Source: Calonectria ilicicola (taxonomy: Eukaryota; Ascomycota; Sordariomycetes; Hypocreales; Nectriaceae). Taken from it: 64,000 nucleotides of DNA. The position numbers and the translations under genes were made by a program. Below the pieces are notes generated by a model. That model saw nothing but the letters and a program-made list of their open reading frames with translations. It made no database searches and had not been told where the DNA came from. Each line of letters begins with the position of its first letter. The stretch's first letter is position 1. The DNA lies in contig CP085825.1 of NCBI GenBank assembly GCA_020809705.1, positions 2,914,001 to 2,978,000 of the forward strand, read 5' to 3'. Of the stretch, positions 44,229-56,402 are shown piece by piece.

Positions 44229-47200
44229 TATGGAAGCGGTTAAGGGGTATCAAAGGGGATTGGGTATCACAACAAACAAAGACGTTGGTATAAAAGAAAA
44301 AAGAAAGATGATCCAGAAATCGGCGTTGGTCTGGAGTGTCGGATGAGACTGAAGAAAGCTGGTAGAGCAGGAAGGGAGAAGAAGGGAGGGAAGAAGCAGT
44401 GGGACGTCGGGCTACTTATTTGTTGTCGTGCTCGGTGGGTGCGAGGCGTCAAGGAGGGAGAGAGTCACAGAGAATGGAGGGAGAGGAGGGCGTGGGCGAT
44501 CTAGGGGGGCGTGCGCGGTGGAAAGTGTGCAGTCAGGGTGGACTAGGGTGGGTGTGGGCTTGGAGTGGGCGCTTTTTCAGTGGGTTCGGGTGGCCGTGGC
44601 GTCAACGGGGTTAGCGTCTAGTGAACTTCAGTGGGCAACAGCCAGTGTTGGGCAAGGACCTGACAGTGGATGGTGGGCAACAGGCCGTGGATGCCCTCCG
44701 TGAGCATGCTGTGAGTGGCTGGATAGGGGCATGTGAGTGCGGTGTTGAACCAAGTTTTTTGCTGCTCCGTTCTGAGTACTGAATCGCATCGGGATAGCCA
44801 GGAAGGTCCGCCTTGGACTGGGATTGCCAAGGACCTGGCCTGGGCATGGGCCTTCTGGCCTTGGCTTGGGTCAAGTGTCAAAAAAGCATGCAGCATACGA
44901 GGGCAGAGCGGTACCTATTCTGGCTGTTATTGGTGGTTGTTGATTCTGCAGCATGCATTTGCACCGTTTGTTACAGACATGATGTACATGCCAATTTTTA
45001 TTTTATTTTTATTATTATTATTTCATTTTTCCATTTTATTTTTCTCATCAACCCATCTATCATGCTTCCTCCTCGCCCATCTTCTTCTTCTTCCCCTGTC
45101 TTCACCTCCTAACTAACCAACGTTCACCGACCCAGCCAGCATCAGCCAGCGTACATGAATCAATCCATTTACTCAATAATCAAGCCCATCTCCGTTTGCC
45201 CTGACTAGACGAAATAGTTGGCACCGTGAACCGGCTTGGCTGACTGGGGTGATGTTAGCCATCCCCTTTCCTGGCGCCCCCCGTGGTCCCCTGTATCAGT
45301 TGGCGGTAGGCGCTACAGTTTTCTAGCACCTCTGATGGACGGCTCTGTGGGAGAGCGCTAGCCAGGTACGGATGTGATAGTGGTACGGGGCTCTAGGTGG
45401 ATTGACAATGTTCATGCTTTCGCCATCCACCCATCCCTTACAACAGCCGCTGATCAGGATACCCGACTCGTTTCCTCAACGGCCAACCCCGACAATCCGT
45501 GGCTGGGGCTCAACCAAACCAGCCGTCTTTTTGCCTCGCTGCACGCCTAGAACCAGTCGCTTGTTGCCGTTTCCTTTTCTCCTTTTCTTGCCCTCTCACT
45601 ATCCCCTTCTCCTTTTCACATTAGTTTGCTGTTGCTGGGCGAATCGTTGGCCCGTGCTGCTTGAACCGAGTGGGCCTGAAATTGCAAAGCAGAGAGACCC
45701 ATCGCTTTTGCTGCCGGCCGCCTCCATAATGGGGTCCCAGTCCTACAGAGTTCCAGATTAGGTGGCCCGGATACAACCAACCAGAGAGCGCTAGCCGCGG
45801 ACCAGAAATGCAGTGGCACTTTCAACTTGCGACTTGGCAGGCCACGTACTTACATGGCTCGTATACAGATGAGAGCAGCACTCGTTCTGCCTGCCAGCCC
45901 AGGCGCGTTACTGAGCGGTAACGGCCAAATCAGCCCAGTCCGGAGGCCATGTTACGGTAGAATCAGTCAATACTGTACATGGTGCACTGAGCTCGTTGGA
46001 CAAAGCTCTGCTAGCCGCCCTCCCCTCCCCCGTCGCCGGGAGCACTCCCGTTCATTGCCATTGAATCACTTTGTTAAAAGCAAAGATAAAACATGGCCAT
46101 GCTCATCAGATGGGACTCTGCATCTCCCATGTCCATGCCCGGCTATCATCATCCCGTCTTCTCTCTTCGCAAATCACCCTCTCCCATCCATCCTCTCCCA
46201 TCCCCTTTTCCGCTGGAGAAAAGTTCCTTGTTCGGTGGTCGTGGCCGATGCCTCTGCCTCCTGGCGCGGAAACGTGCCCGCTCTCAATCCAATCTCCATG
46301 TGCATGTACCGTCCCTGGGTGTGCTGCCCCCGTCTCCTCCAGGGGTCAGAAATGCAATGCCAAAACCAAAACGTGCAAACCAATGACTGCCGCTTATGGT
46401 GTAGCCTAGAGTTCTAGCCGCCAACCGTGCACCTGGCGTTAGGCTCATCTCATGCCTCCTCACCTGCACCACCGCGATACCTGTGACATGTAACTACCAC
46501 CATGACCATCCTCCGCCTGGAATCTGCCATCGCCAACACTACGTCGCTACTAAGGCGATCCTTATCCATACTTTGCCCTACTGTGCCCTACCTAGTCCTG
46601 CTCGCGTTACTCCTTTCGGCCTACCGTTTCTCCTCGTGGTGGCCGCCCACTGACTCACCCCGAGCCTAGGAACCCACAGCCTGGCGTAAAGCTTCGCAGC
46701 CGGTCCGCCGCACAAAGGCGACTCAACCCAAGGCGGGTCAAAATTCGCAAATATCAAATCTCACTTGCACGCACCGGTTGTATTCCTTAGTTCCCCAAGG
46801 GACCCCAAGGGACCCCCAGAGGACCCCGTTGTTGCCAGGCCAAGTCGACCGCCATCCGCCATCCAATATCGATCTTCAACCACCTCCAATCGCATGCTCC
46901 CCACGGGCCATGGCTCATCTGTCAGTGCATGCTCGCCTCCAGTGTCCCGTGAAAAGCCCACCCGCTTAAGCTCTTCATCACCGTCTTTCTCATCTTGTCC
47001 GTATCAGAGCCTCGCCTCCCCCTTCCCATTCTCGTTCCATGCCTACTCTCGCTTGCTCGGGGGTTAGGGTCGTACCTAATCATAATCGACCCAGCCAAAT
47101 CCACCCACCCCGGCACTGTAAAAAATCACCTGGTTCGTTGAGCCTCCCTCTGCTTGGCTGTAATCATGCCCAGGCCCTCTTCTCTCCCTCCCGCGCTCTG

Positions 47201-50200
47201 GGGCTGCAAAGACCCTTGTTCGCGTGCATGGATCAAGCCCACTTAAATAATCTTCCTGGACCTTGCTCCCCTGTTCCTCCGATACCGTCAAGTGATCCGT
47301 GCCGGCACCTCTCATCAACCGCCTTGGACCTTTGACGCGGTGTCGGGTGGATCGCCATTTACAAGAAAAAAAAAGAAAACTAACCACAATCTCCAAGGGG
47401 GTACCAAGAGCAAAAAAAAAAAAAAATGTTTCGACACGTACCGCTCAACACCACTCGCTTGCTCTTTGACAGAAGCTCGGCTGCTGGCCGCTGAGGCCCC
47501 ATCATCTTAGGGCACCATCCACACCCTGGGCAGCCATGAGTTACAATATAATCATAATCTCGACCTGTCAGAGACAAATAGCTGGTCACCATCCACCCCC
47601 ATCCGCTTATGTACCATCCATGGCCCAGATCTCTCATATTTCACTTCTGACCAGCTCGCTTCTCCTCTCCTCTCGGAGCATGGCGTGGGTGTCGATTCGG
47701 GACGGATTTGTCATTCGAATACCCTGAGCCAACGGTAAAGCTGCATTTGTGCCTTGGCTTTGCCTTCATTGCATGCTGTTGGGGCAGGACCTTGGCCGCT
47801 CTGGGGGATATTGGAACCTTGGCTATGCACCCAAGCGTCAGGCCAGGTCATGTCATATCAGGTCACGCTCGCCGGAAGCTCAAAGCGCCATCCTTCAATT
47901 CTCGTTTGTCCAGTCGTTGTCCACGGCCGACCCTCCATCACGATCAGCGGGATCCAGTCCTTGGCCAGCTAGTCAAATCGTGTGTTCCATCTTGCAGCCC
48001 CGCGGCCACCGGGAAGCGGCATCTCAGCAAGCGACGCGCCATTGTTGACTGTTTTTGCTCTGTTTTTGGTTGATACAAATACTCCATGCGTTTTTAAGGT
48101 AATCTGGAGCCCTGCTTCTGGCGACCTGGTAAGTACCGACATGGCACGCTAGTAAAACGTCGTAAGAAACGGGGTCCCGCTGCCTGCCCTATACGTCAGT
48201 CCCCACGACGCCTCTCCGTACCGTACCGTTTCCTGCGCTTTCGGCCATTGCATGTCCGCTGCGAAGCGCTGCCTAGAATAATGCCCCGACGGTATTTTGA
48301 GACGCTGGGGGTCGGGTACGGGCTGCCATTCGCTCGCCCTGCAGATACTGCGCTGTAGATGCACGGGAAGGGGAGCTGCAGCGCCAGGAGCACACGAGCA
48401 TGACGAGCATGGCACGGGCATCAGCAACAGCATGGGATATGACGACAACCCGCCATGGCCCGTTCTTTTGTCTCTAATGTTGGTCTAGCCATCGCGGGGC
48501 TGAGTGGTCGATGTGCGGAAGCTGTGTGTGCGTGTGTGTGAATCGCTGCAATACCCCTGCGTCAGACTGCAGAGGAAGCAAAAACAACTCAGCAGTGGCA
48601 CCCTGCAATCTTTCTGCTGATCAATACGTAGACGTTCCTTCAACTTGGTCGTAAAGATCCTTACCAGTCACTTGTGCGGCCTGCATTTTTCAAGGCAATA
48701 TCAGACACACACCGATGCGACTCGTGGTGCTCCGCAACAAAGCTCCCCACTCACACCAGATGTTCCACGCAGCCAATCCAGACGGAGAAGCCCTCGAAAC
48801 CCACCCATCCACACTGGCTTGCCATGCATTCTACTCCCGCGCTCTCGCTTCACACGCCGCCATCTCGATTTGGATTGGAGCTGAGGCTCCAGGCTCGTGG
48901 CTCCCACAACGCCCTTCCCCTCTCGTCCAGGTCACTTGGGCGCCCAAGTGGCGCTCCGGCTTTGTGAATAGTGCTGGGCTGTGTGGTTCCGATCCTGCAC
49001 CTGTCCTTGAACAGTAATATCAAGTATTGTCTCGTGCACATCACCTTCTCCAGCACAGCCAAGGGGACCATCCATGGATTTTTGGCTAGCAAGCACGACC
49101 ATGCGGAATCTTATCGCCATTGTTCCAGCATCTTCTCTGCCGTCTCGCCGTTGGCAGGTCCTCACCGCATGTGTTCATTCATTTCTCTATTCCTTCAATT
49201 ATTGTTTGGACTGATACATCCTAAAAATACATGCTAGCATGTCCCGGCCTGCCACTCTAGTCCGGGGGAAGTACCTTGGCATTTCAAAGGTAAGACATGC
49301 AGACATCCCGTTCTCCTGGGGACCACCGCCGAGACACATCACGAAAAACCATGACGGTAGACCAAAACGGTGTCAGCCCTGGTGCGGTCGTACCCTCGTC
49401 TCCATTCGCCTCTTGTGGTGCAGATGGTGCCATGGTGCCACAAGGTGTTTATGGCCTCCCTCGCTTCGATAGGTACATATCTGGCATGGTCCAATAGCGC
49501 ACTCCCCTTCGCGAGACCCTTTTTCTTTTCCTTTCTTTCTTTTTTTTTTTTTCACATTTTGACGCTGTCACCTGGCTGCCATGTCCAAGACATGTGTTGT
49601 GTACTTCCTGTCTACTCATCCATCTACTTGAGACTCATGTCCCCTCTGTCCCCTGAGGGTCAACTGGTACAAGCGAAAACCAGAAACACTTACGAAAACC
49701 CAAGGTACCCAACACTGGCGTACACCGTGATCACCGCACACGGTCCATAGGTGGATGTTGGGCAATCCCATCGAGATCCACATGCCCGTCACTCAACCAC
49801 GCTTTGGCTTGGCGCCGGCTTGTGGGACCAGGCCGAGATCCCTGCAGCCTCTGGCTCAAAACAGAGGCCCCCTGCGCTGAGTTATTGCCATGCCCTCTTT
49901 GGGTTGGGGGCGTGGCTATCCTCAACCATTGAATTCACGGCATCATTTCAACATGGTTCCGTCAAACCATGGCATCCCCTGGCTGTCTCTGGGCGCCTCA
50001 TCTAATTCCCAAACACCAGTTCCTTGAGAGCGACCTGACAATCATGGCATCACGTCAAAAAGAAAACGGTCACCTCGCGTTGATTGTCTGAAGGCTTTGG
50101 AAACCGCAGACAACCTTTTTGCTATCGTCTCAGGTTCCCGGCCGAGACTGTCACGAGCCCGCCGCTCCCCAAGCCTCCCAATCTTAACCCCGAACTACGG

Positions 50201-51900
50201 CACCCTAATCGTCCGAGAGGAACCTGGCCGGCGCTGACTGCATCGGCTGCTGAAATTAGGACCTAACCATTTCATTTCGATACAAGACCTAACAAAGAGC
50301 CTCCTCCATCTGCCCGTTTTGAGGCTCAGCGGATTTGCCCCTTTCCTGGCTATGATGGCCGTTGATCTAGTCGTTGCTATAGTTTTTGCTTGAAGCAATA
50401 TGGACTACCGAGATGGGAGGCGACATTATGATGCCATTCGAGGAATCTCGGATGGCCTCGATGGCCCCGGACGCTTCTCATTTGCCGCCGTTGCATTCCC
50501 GATCCTCCATACACCCTCTCATCCATTTTGATCCACCAGCCTAGGCCACAATTTTCTTTTCGTTTGTGTATCATCATCTACCGGGGGTTGAGCCAGCAGC
50601 AAGGATATGCCAGGCGCTGAGAGCACTTCGTCTTGGGTCTCCATTGAGGGGCTGGCCCCTACTCACTACCCTCCTCGATGATCAATTCGCCATTAAGAAG
50701 AAACACAGTTGGGCCCACAAGGCAATCCAATGCCTAATCGCCGGCCACATTGCCACCCGCTTGGGATGCTTTATGCGACCGTGCACCATTGGGCTGGAGA
50801 CTGGCGTATGTGCTCGCTTCGTTGTGAAGGCGTCATCTCGCAATGGTTGTGTGTGTCATCGTGATCCAACTCGTGATGCTTCAAACAATATCCTATAAAA
50901 AACGATAAAAATAACAAGCATAGATGGTGGGGGACGGGACGGGTCTCATTCGTAGAGCTAGATTCTGCCACATAGTACACATACATTCGGCCATGACGCT
51001 CCGGAACATCCGTCCAGTCATGTGTTACAGCATATTCATTTTGCATTATGGGTAACTATCATGTTGCAAATCGAGGGTATCACCTGATTTGGTCGTCATC
51101 CAAGCTTACTCCGACAGCCGGAACTTTGAAGGGGTCGAGTCCATGTCTGTGCCTACAGTACACTGCCATGTTGCTTGCTTGCTTTGGCCACTTGACCCAA
51201 GCAAGTACATACACATAGACTCTACTGTCAATGCAGTCGATGGAGCAGCAGATGGACTCGGGAAAAGAAGATTCAAGGCCTCGGGTTCGGCTCGTCTTCT
51301 GATGAATGCCTGTTGAGCCCGCCTAAATCCCGGGCGTGGCGTCCCGGGGTGATTTTCTCGGAGTGGGCTCAGGTGCAACCCTCCGAGACGCCCGATACCG
51401 AGACTATCCGCGGTGTGATAGCTGTGTTTTGACGATGGTGGTGGTGTGAGGCAGTTGCAGCGTCTGCATCGGACCATAGGACCCCGGCTGGAACTTTTCG
51501 TGCCTCCGTCTTACCGCTTTGTTGGCTCTCTGGGCTTCACCCTTCACCCTTTACCCTTCACCCCCTACGGTGCCAGTAAGAAGAGCGAGCGAGCCCAGTG
51601 GGCAGTGGGGTGGGCAAGCCCCGGGCCCTTGTATTCGCTCCGTACCGGACCGTAGATCTTGCACCCCGTTGGGCAACAAGGTGAGATTTTTTTTAGGCTT
51701 CCGGCGGAATCACAGTCTGGGCTGCAATGCCGCTGGGAGCATGAAATACAATGTGCAATGTACTAGCAGCCGGGCAAGGCCTCGACGTTAAAGTTCTCAG
51801 TGCGGTCTTGGCTCGCGGTCTTGGCCCAGAGAGCATGCGGAGCCAAGCACCAATCATGTGTGGCGTGGTGCGATACAGTGCCCGGTATATCCTTAGGCAT
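44229..51900. other. Gene desert, part 1
   Basis: The first 0.5 kb is probably the promoter and leader of the PH-protein gene. Beyond that I find no supported gene. Open frames are below about 200 codons, lack domains and have composition like non-coding sequence. Short homopolymers (for example A13 at about 47413, T12 at about 49539) and GT-rich patches near 48525 are present. Confidence 0.5.
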
Positions 51901-52050
51901 TCCGTGTGGATGTGGTCGATCTGCCTCGCCTCTGGCCGCAAAGTCTGACAATACACTTCCTCGGCGACGGCTTAAGTGATCTCGTGCTCCATTATTCCAT
52001 CCATCACAGTCGATGCAGCCGCCCACAACCCGATGACGGCGACGCTGGTC

Positions 52051-52140
52051 ACACACACACACGCGCATACACACCACCACCATCACCACCACCATAACCA
52101 ACTACCACTACCACTACCACTGCCACTGCCACTACGACCA
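52051..52140. repeat. CA and CCA/CAC microsatellites
   Basis: A (CA)n run of about seven units is followed by imperfect CAC/CCA trinucleotides for about 70 nt. Confidence 0.9.
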
Positions 52141-52634
52141 CAATCCTCCCCCTCTCCTCCACCCCCGCCTGTCCACCCACCGCCCTGCTCCGTGGCAGAG
52201 TTGCATGCCATACCCATATCCATAGGGCTCCATCTGCGTGCTGTCTGTCGGTCATCCATTGCACATCGCAGCCCTCTTCAGCAGTGTGCTGCTTGACAAT
52301 GACGGAACGTGCAGTCAGTCCCATAACGTTCATGCAGCCCCCGCTCCCTTGCAGAGTGGGCATGTGCCTCCCCATGTGGCCTAATCGCCCCTTGTCCGTA
52401 GCCGACCTCTCTGCCTCTAAAATGATGTACTGGCCAGGGCGGGATGAGGAGCGAGCTTGGCTTTGCCCGGGGGCCCTGATGACGTCGGAAAGCTTCGTGC
52501 CGGTCGGTGTGGTTAGTGTGTCGTGGCAGCCATGATAGCCACCGGCGGGCTGCTAGTCGAGCAGCTCGGGAACCTGCCGTCGTCAACTGCGGTTAACATG
52601 TCTTAGGTGCGTGTGGGGAAGACATTTGAGTCTG

Positions 52635-52660
52635 CGTGTGTGTGTGTGTGTGTGTGTGTG
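52635..52660. repeat. GT microsatellite
   Basis: About thirteen tandem GT units are visible, followed by degenerate TG-rich sequence to about 52735. Confidence 0.9.
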
Positions 52661-55600
52661 AATGTGTGAGTGTTAGTCTTAGTGCCAGTATCAGTGTGTG
52701 CGTGCGTGTGTGCGTGTGTACTTGTGGGTGTACTTGGATGCACCGCAGATAGCCATGCAAGGCCAGTTTCGGCGGTAGACTCGGACGTCCGTTGATCAGG
52801 ACTCGATCGGTGCCGTATTACCTAACAAGATCCGTCTGGGTGTCATTCAAAGATTAGCATTACACTTCTTCTTTTTTCTCCCATTTCTCATTTCCCATGT
52901 TTGACAAAGAAATCCAAGCCACCAGGACTCGCCAAAGCCTCGCGGCCGCCGAACCTTGTGACTCCAACCAAGTGGTCTAAATCCAGATGAGTCAAGGCTC
53001 GGGGATGTGGTGCACTGGAACCAGTCCTAAGAAGCATCGCCAAATAGGCGGCTTGTAACTTTTCCCAGTGTCTCATCTCTTTTTGCAGGATAATTGCCAG
53101 TTGAATCAACAGTACCGGTGGTAGACTGGTCAAGGTGGTTGTGCCCAAACTCTTATGCCGAGACCGCACACTCTTGGCCATGTATTAAATCGTGGAACCG
53201 GGACCGTACACATTGCAAGTATTATAGATTTAGAGGTTTAGATATCGATAGTAGTGGACATAATCGGGCGTCTATTTCATCGTGTAGTTTTTGAGTTCAG
53301 CATCGGACTGCCTAATCCCAAATGTTGGTATCTTGTTCGATTGGTACGCCAGTTCGTTCTTCGATGAAGTTCCTATGGCATGTCGAAAATACTCTAAAGT
53401 ACGGTTAGCTTCGTTCCGTATGCTACTTTCCCTCGTAATATGGGATCAGGAGTGGGTGTGTTCTATTAGGATACCATACTAGATGCTCTCTTACCTGGTC
53501 TTCGAAGCGGGTAGGCAATGTTTCGCAGAGGTGTCCGTCTTCGATAGTGATTTGGGGAACTTGAATTTATCGCTCAGCAGAGATACTCTGTCCAAACAAA
53601 GCTAGTACTGAGGCTCAGCCCGTTCGTTTCTCGAAATGAATGATATTCTCAACCATGTACCTCCTGGTCTTCCGTTGGTGTTGGAACCCGGGGAGCCAAA
53701 TGCAACGCGCGAATCAAGACTGCCTGACATCTTGGTTCCCTTGGAGTCTCTCAGTGTATTGAATCAGCAGAGATTGATGATTTGACTCTGGCACTAGGGC
53801 TCGTCCCTCTCGACCAAATTACCGTCTTCTTTCTTTCGTTACCTCATCGTGGGCTCGTAGTGATAACCTCGAGGCTAGTAACTCAGAGTGTCGTAGGGGA
53901 TGATCGGAACTTGGGATATGGATTTCAAGGGTTCTTTATTAGGCCCTTTGGCAAGGCTCGGGCTGACAGGTACCGACAAGTGTGATGTGTGGTGCACTGA
54001 AAGGAACTTGGGTAGGTCATTCTCCTGGATGGAAGCTCCTTCGGATCTGGGACTCGGCGTCGCTCGTGAGGGACACTCGATGTAGATACCTCCATAGTAT
54101 GATCTATTTGTCTTGGGGTCTGCAAGGATAGATCAGTCTGGGATCATCTCGACGATGTTTTCGTGTCCAGCCGTCGCGATGAGGGATGCTTTTTGGCGTC
54201 AACTCCTGGCGCACCACATTGTCACAGTACTCTGTCCTATCCGGCTAGGATATCTCGAAGTTTTCCTGTTGGGATGGCTGCATCGTTGTCCATTATTTTG
54301 TACTCAAAGGGAACGGGTTGGGTCCAAGCGAAACAATGGTCCCATATGGTGCTCGAAGGGCAAGTGTTCGAGAAGCTCATGTTGCCGAGAGGAAGTGTAT
54401 CGTTGAAACATGATTTGTGGTACTTCTGGATGATGGTTTCGACAGTATCAAGACCCAGAAAGCCAACAATAAGATGGGTGGGATGCTGACGCGAGAACAT
54501 AGCGTTGCCAAGTTGGCACGGGGTGGGAGCTGGGAAAACAAAAGGTGGGATGATCCAATGGGGACTCAGACAACAACACAGATTCGATGACTTCAAAATT
54601 TACGTCGAGACTTCATTAGGGGATGCATTAGATGCACTCGGCCTATCAGTTCTCCACTACAACCACTAGATTGACAGAGCTGGTTGCCACCAAGGTCCTA
54701 CGCCTCGTAATCATTCTATCCTCCTGATAGACCAAGCTTACTGATGGGAGCTACTCTATCAAAATAGATGAACTGGCTAGAATAGAGTCACAGTTCCTTG
54801 GGGTAACCCAAGAGGCCAGTGTCTGAGCCCCCGGCTTTAGGGCACAGGGGCGGAATGGGCAATAGCCCTATGCACACATCTCAGTGCATTAGGATCTTGT
54901 ATTATCCAATTCACTAACCAGTGTCAAGTTGCTGTGGAGAGCTGTTTGTTTGCCTAAAATAAGGGTGAAGGCCCGTTTAGCCCCCTCTCCCTCTCCCTAA
55001 AATAAAAACCCCTTCTTCTCTCTCCACCTTCTCCTCGCTTCCTTCTCTCCCCTTCCCCTCTCAACACCACTCTTGTTAGGATATTGATCCTATGGGAGTT
55101 GAAGCTCTTCGATTTCCTTTACGTGATACGTGTTCCTCTTTCTCTATCTTGATCTGATTGTCTCTCAGACTTTATGTATGTACAGCCGTCTCATCTCTCT
55201 GTTCTATTGACGAACCCCCCCCCCCACCCCCCCCCCTTCTCCTTTGTTGAGTTCCCTCCGCTGGCTCAAGCTCCCCCTTTGTTCCCGGTCTCGCGTTGGA
55301 GCACCTCGCATTTTCGACCTTGCGGCTAGTAAATCTCCTTTGCCACAACATTGGGGCTACTACAGGCCTGCTTCTGTCTTTTGGAACATCTCCCCTTTTG
55401 GAGGCTCAGGTTAATTGAATCCTTAGGGTCAAAGCTCTTGTCTTATGGGCGAGGAAGCGGGATTGCAACGCATTTAGGGCGATCTCCATTTCTAACCATC
55501 TTTAGGGCTTTACTTTTGATAGAAGTCTGACTTTTTCAGGGCACCAAGACTTTTAATAACGGCTGCGATACCCAGATTCCACGCATTACTTGGTCTTTGG

Positions 55601-56402
55601 CGGCGTGCTCGACAAAAGTATGATCAAGGTCTAGTGCAGCATCTGGTCCTAAAAGCTGACCCAAATAGAAAGAGAACTGACAGTCAGAATAGTTTCTGGA
55701 TTTCCAGTAAGTTCTCTGGTGCAAAATAGTGGGAAGCAACGCGTTTTAACTGCTGTTTCCAGTATTTAAGGCACATAGCCTCTATTTTGGCTTCTCGACC
55801 TGACGCGAAGTTCACGACTCTGAAGCTGCAAACAAAGCAACATCTTTGCTTCTGTCATCTTGGTCCTCGTTGATCTAGTTTCCCAAGAGCCACAGTGAAT
55901 GATTCTCTTTGTTGACTCTGCTTCTCGCTATCCATCGTCATCCGGCAAAGTCTCTTTTGCAGAGGAAGGTACGTCTAATTTTGTCTGTTTTTCTGCCCCC
56001 TGCTTTGCCCAATCATCTCTTGAATCACGGCCCTGCATCCTCCCCGTTTCCCAACTCCCACTTGAAGAGAACCAGCACCTATTCATCTTGAAAAGAAGAA
56101 GAAAAAACCAGAGAGCTTGCTCGGGAACCTCCAGTGGCTGATTTCACACTACTGCGTTTTTTTTTCATCACATTTCTGGCTTCTTGACGTGTCCTCTACA
56201 TCTCATTATTCAGCCATGGCCCCCTCCTCCACAGCCTATGCAGGTAGCCGCCAGGGTTGACCCGGTGTCCTACATCACAATCTCCTGAAATTAACCGTCT
56301 ATAAGACCCTTTGGTCTCTTTCCCTTCGCTTGTACCCCTATATCATCTCCCCTGCATTCCCCATCTCTTGGGTTTTTCACTTCCGCCTCTGATTTTACCA
56401 TC

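Larger units (their letters stand above)
51901..56402. other. Gene desert, part 2, microsatellite-rich
   Basis: No supported gene. CA, CAC and GT repeats cluster at 52.05-52.7 kb. From about 53.2 to 54.6 kb composition changes and many short frames with scattered stops occur on both strands, which could be an old decayed element, though I recognise no transposase, integrase or reverse transcriptase motif. From about 54.95 to 55.1 kb a purine-poor CTCTCC tract precedes TAGGAT-ATTG-ATCCTA, a small inverted repeat. C11 and C10 runs, split by one A, lie near 55216-55237. Confidence 0.45.

Noticed and set aside
45827..46417. 196-codon plus-strand frame in the large desert
   Set aside because: Its composition resembles translated non-coding DNA. 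Overlapping frames of similar length exist on both strands, and there is no domain.
54237..54596. 119-codon minus-strand frame suspected to be a retroelement fragment
   Set aside because: I found no recognisable integrase, reverse transcriptase or protease motif, and flanking frames are full of stops. I only note possible decay of the region.
54780..55110. Possible solo LTR (TGT...ACA-like ends, A-rich then CT-rich core)
   Set aside because: No second copy, target-site duplication or primer-binding site was seen, so the ends cannot be defined.
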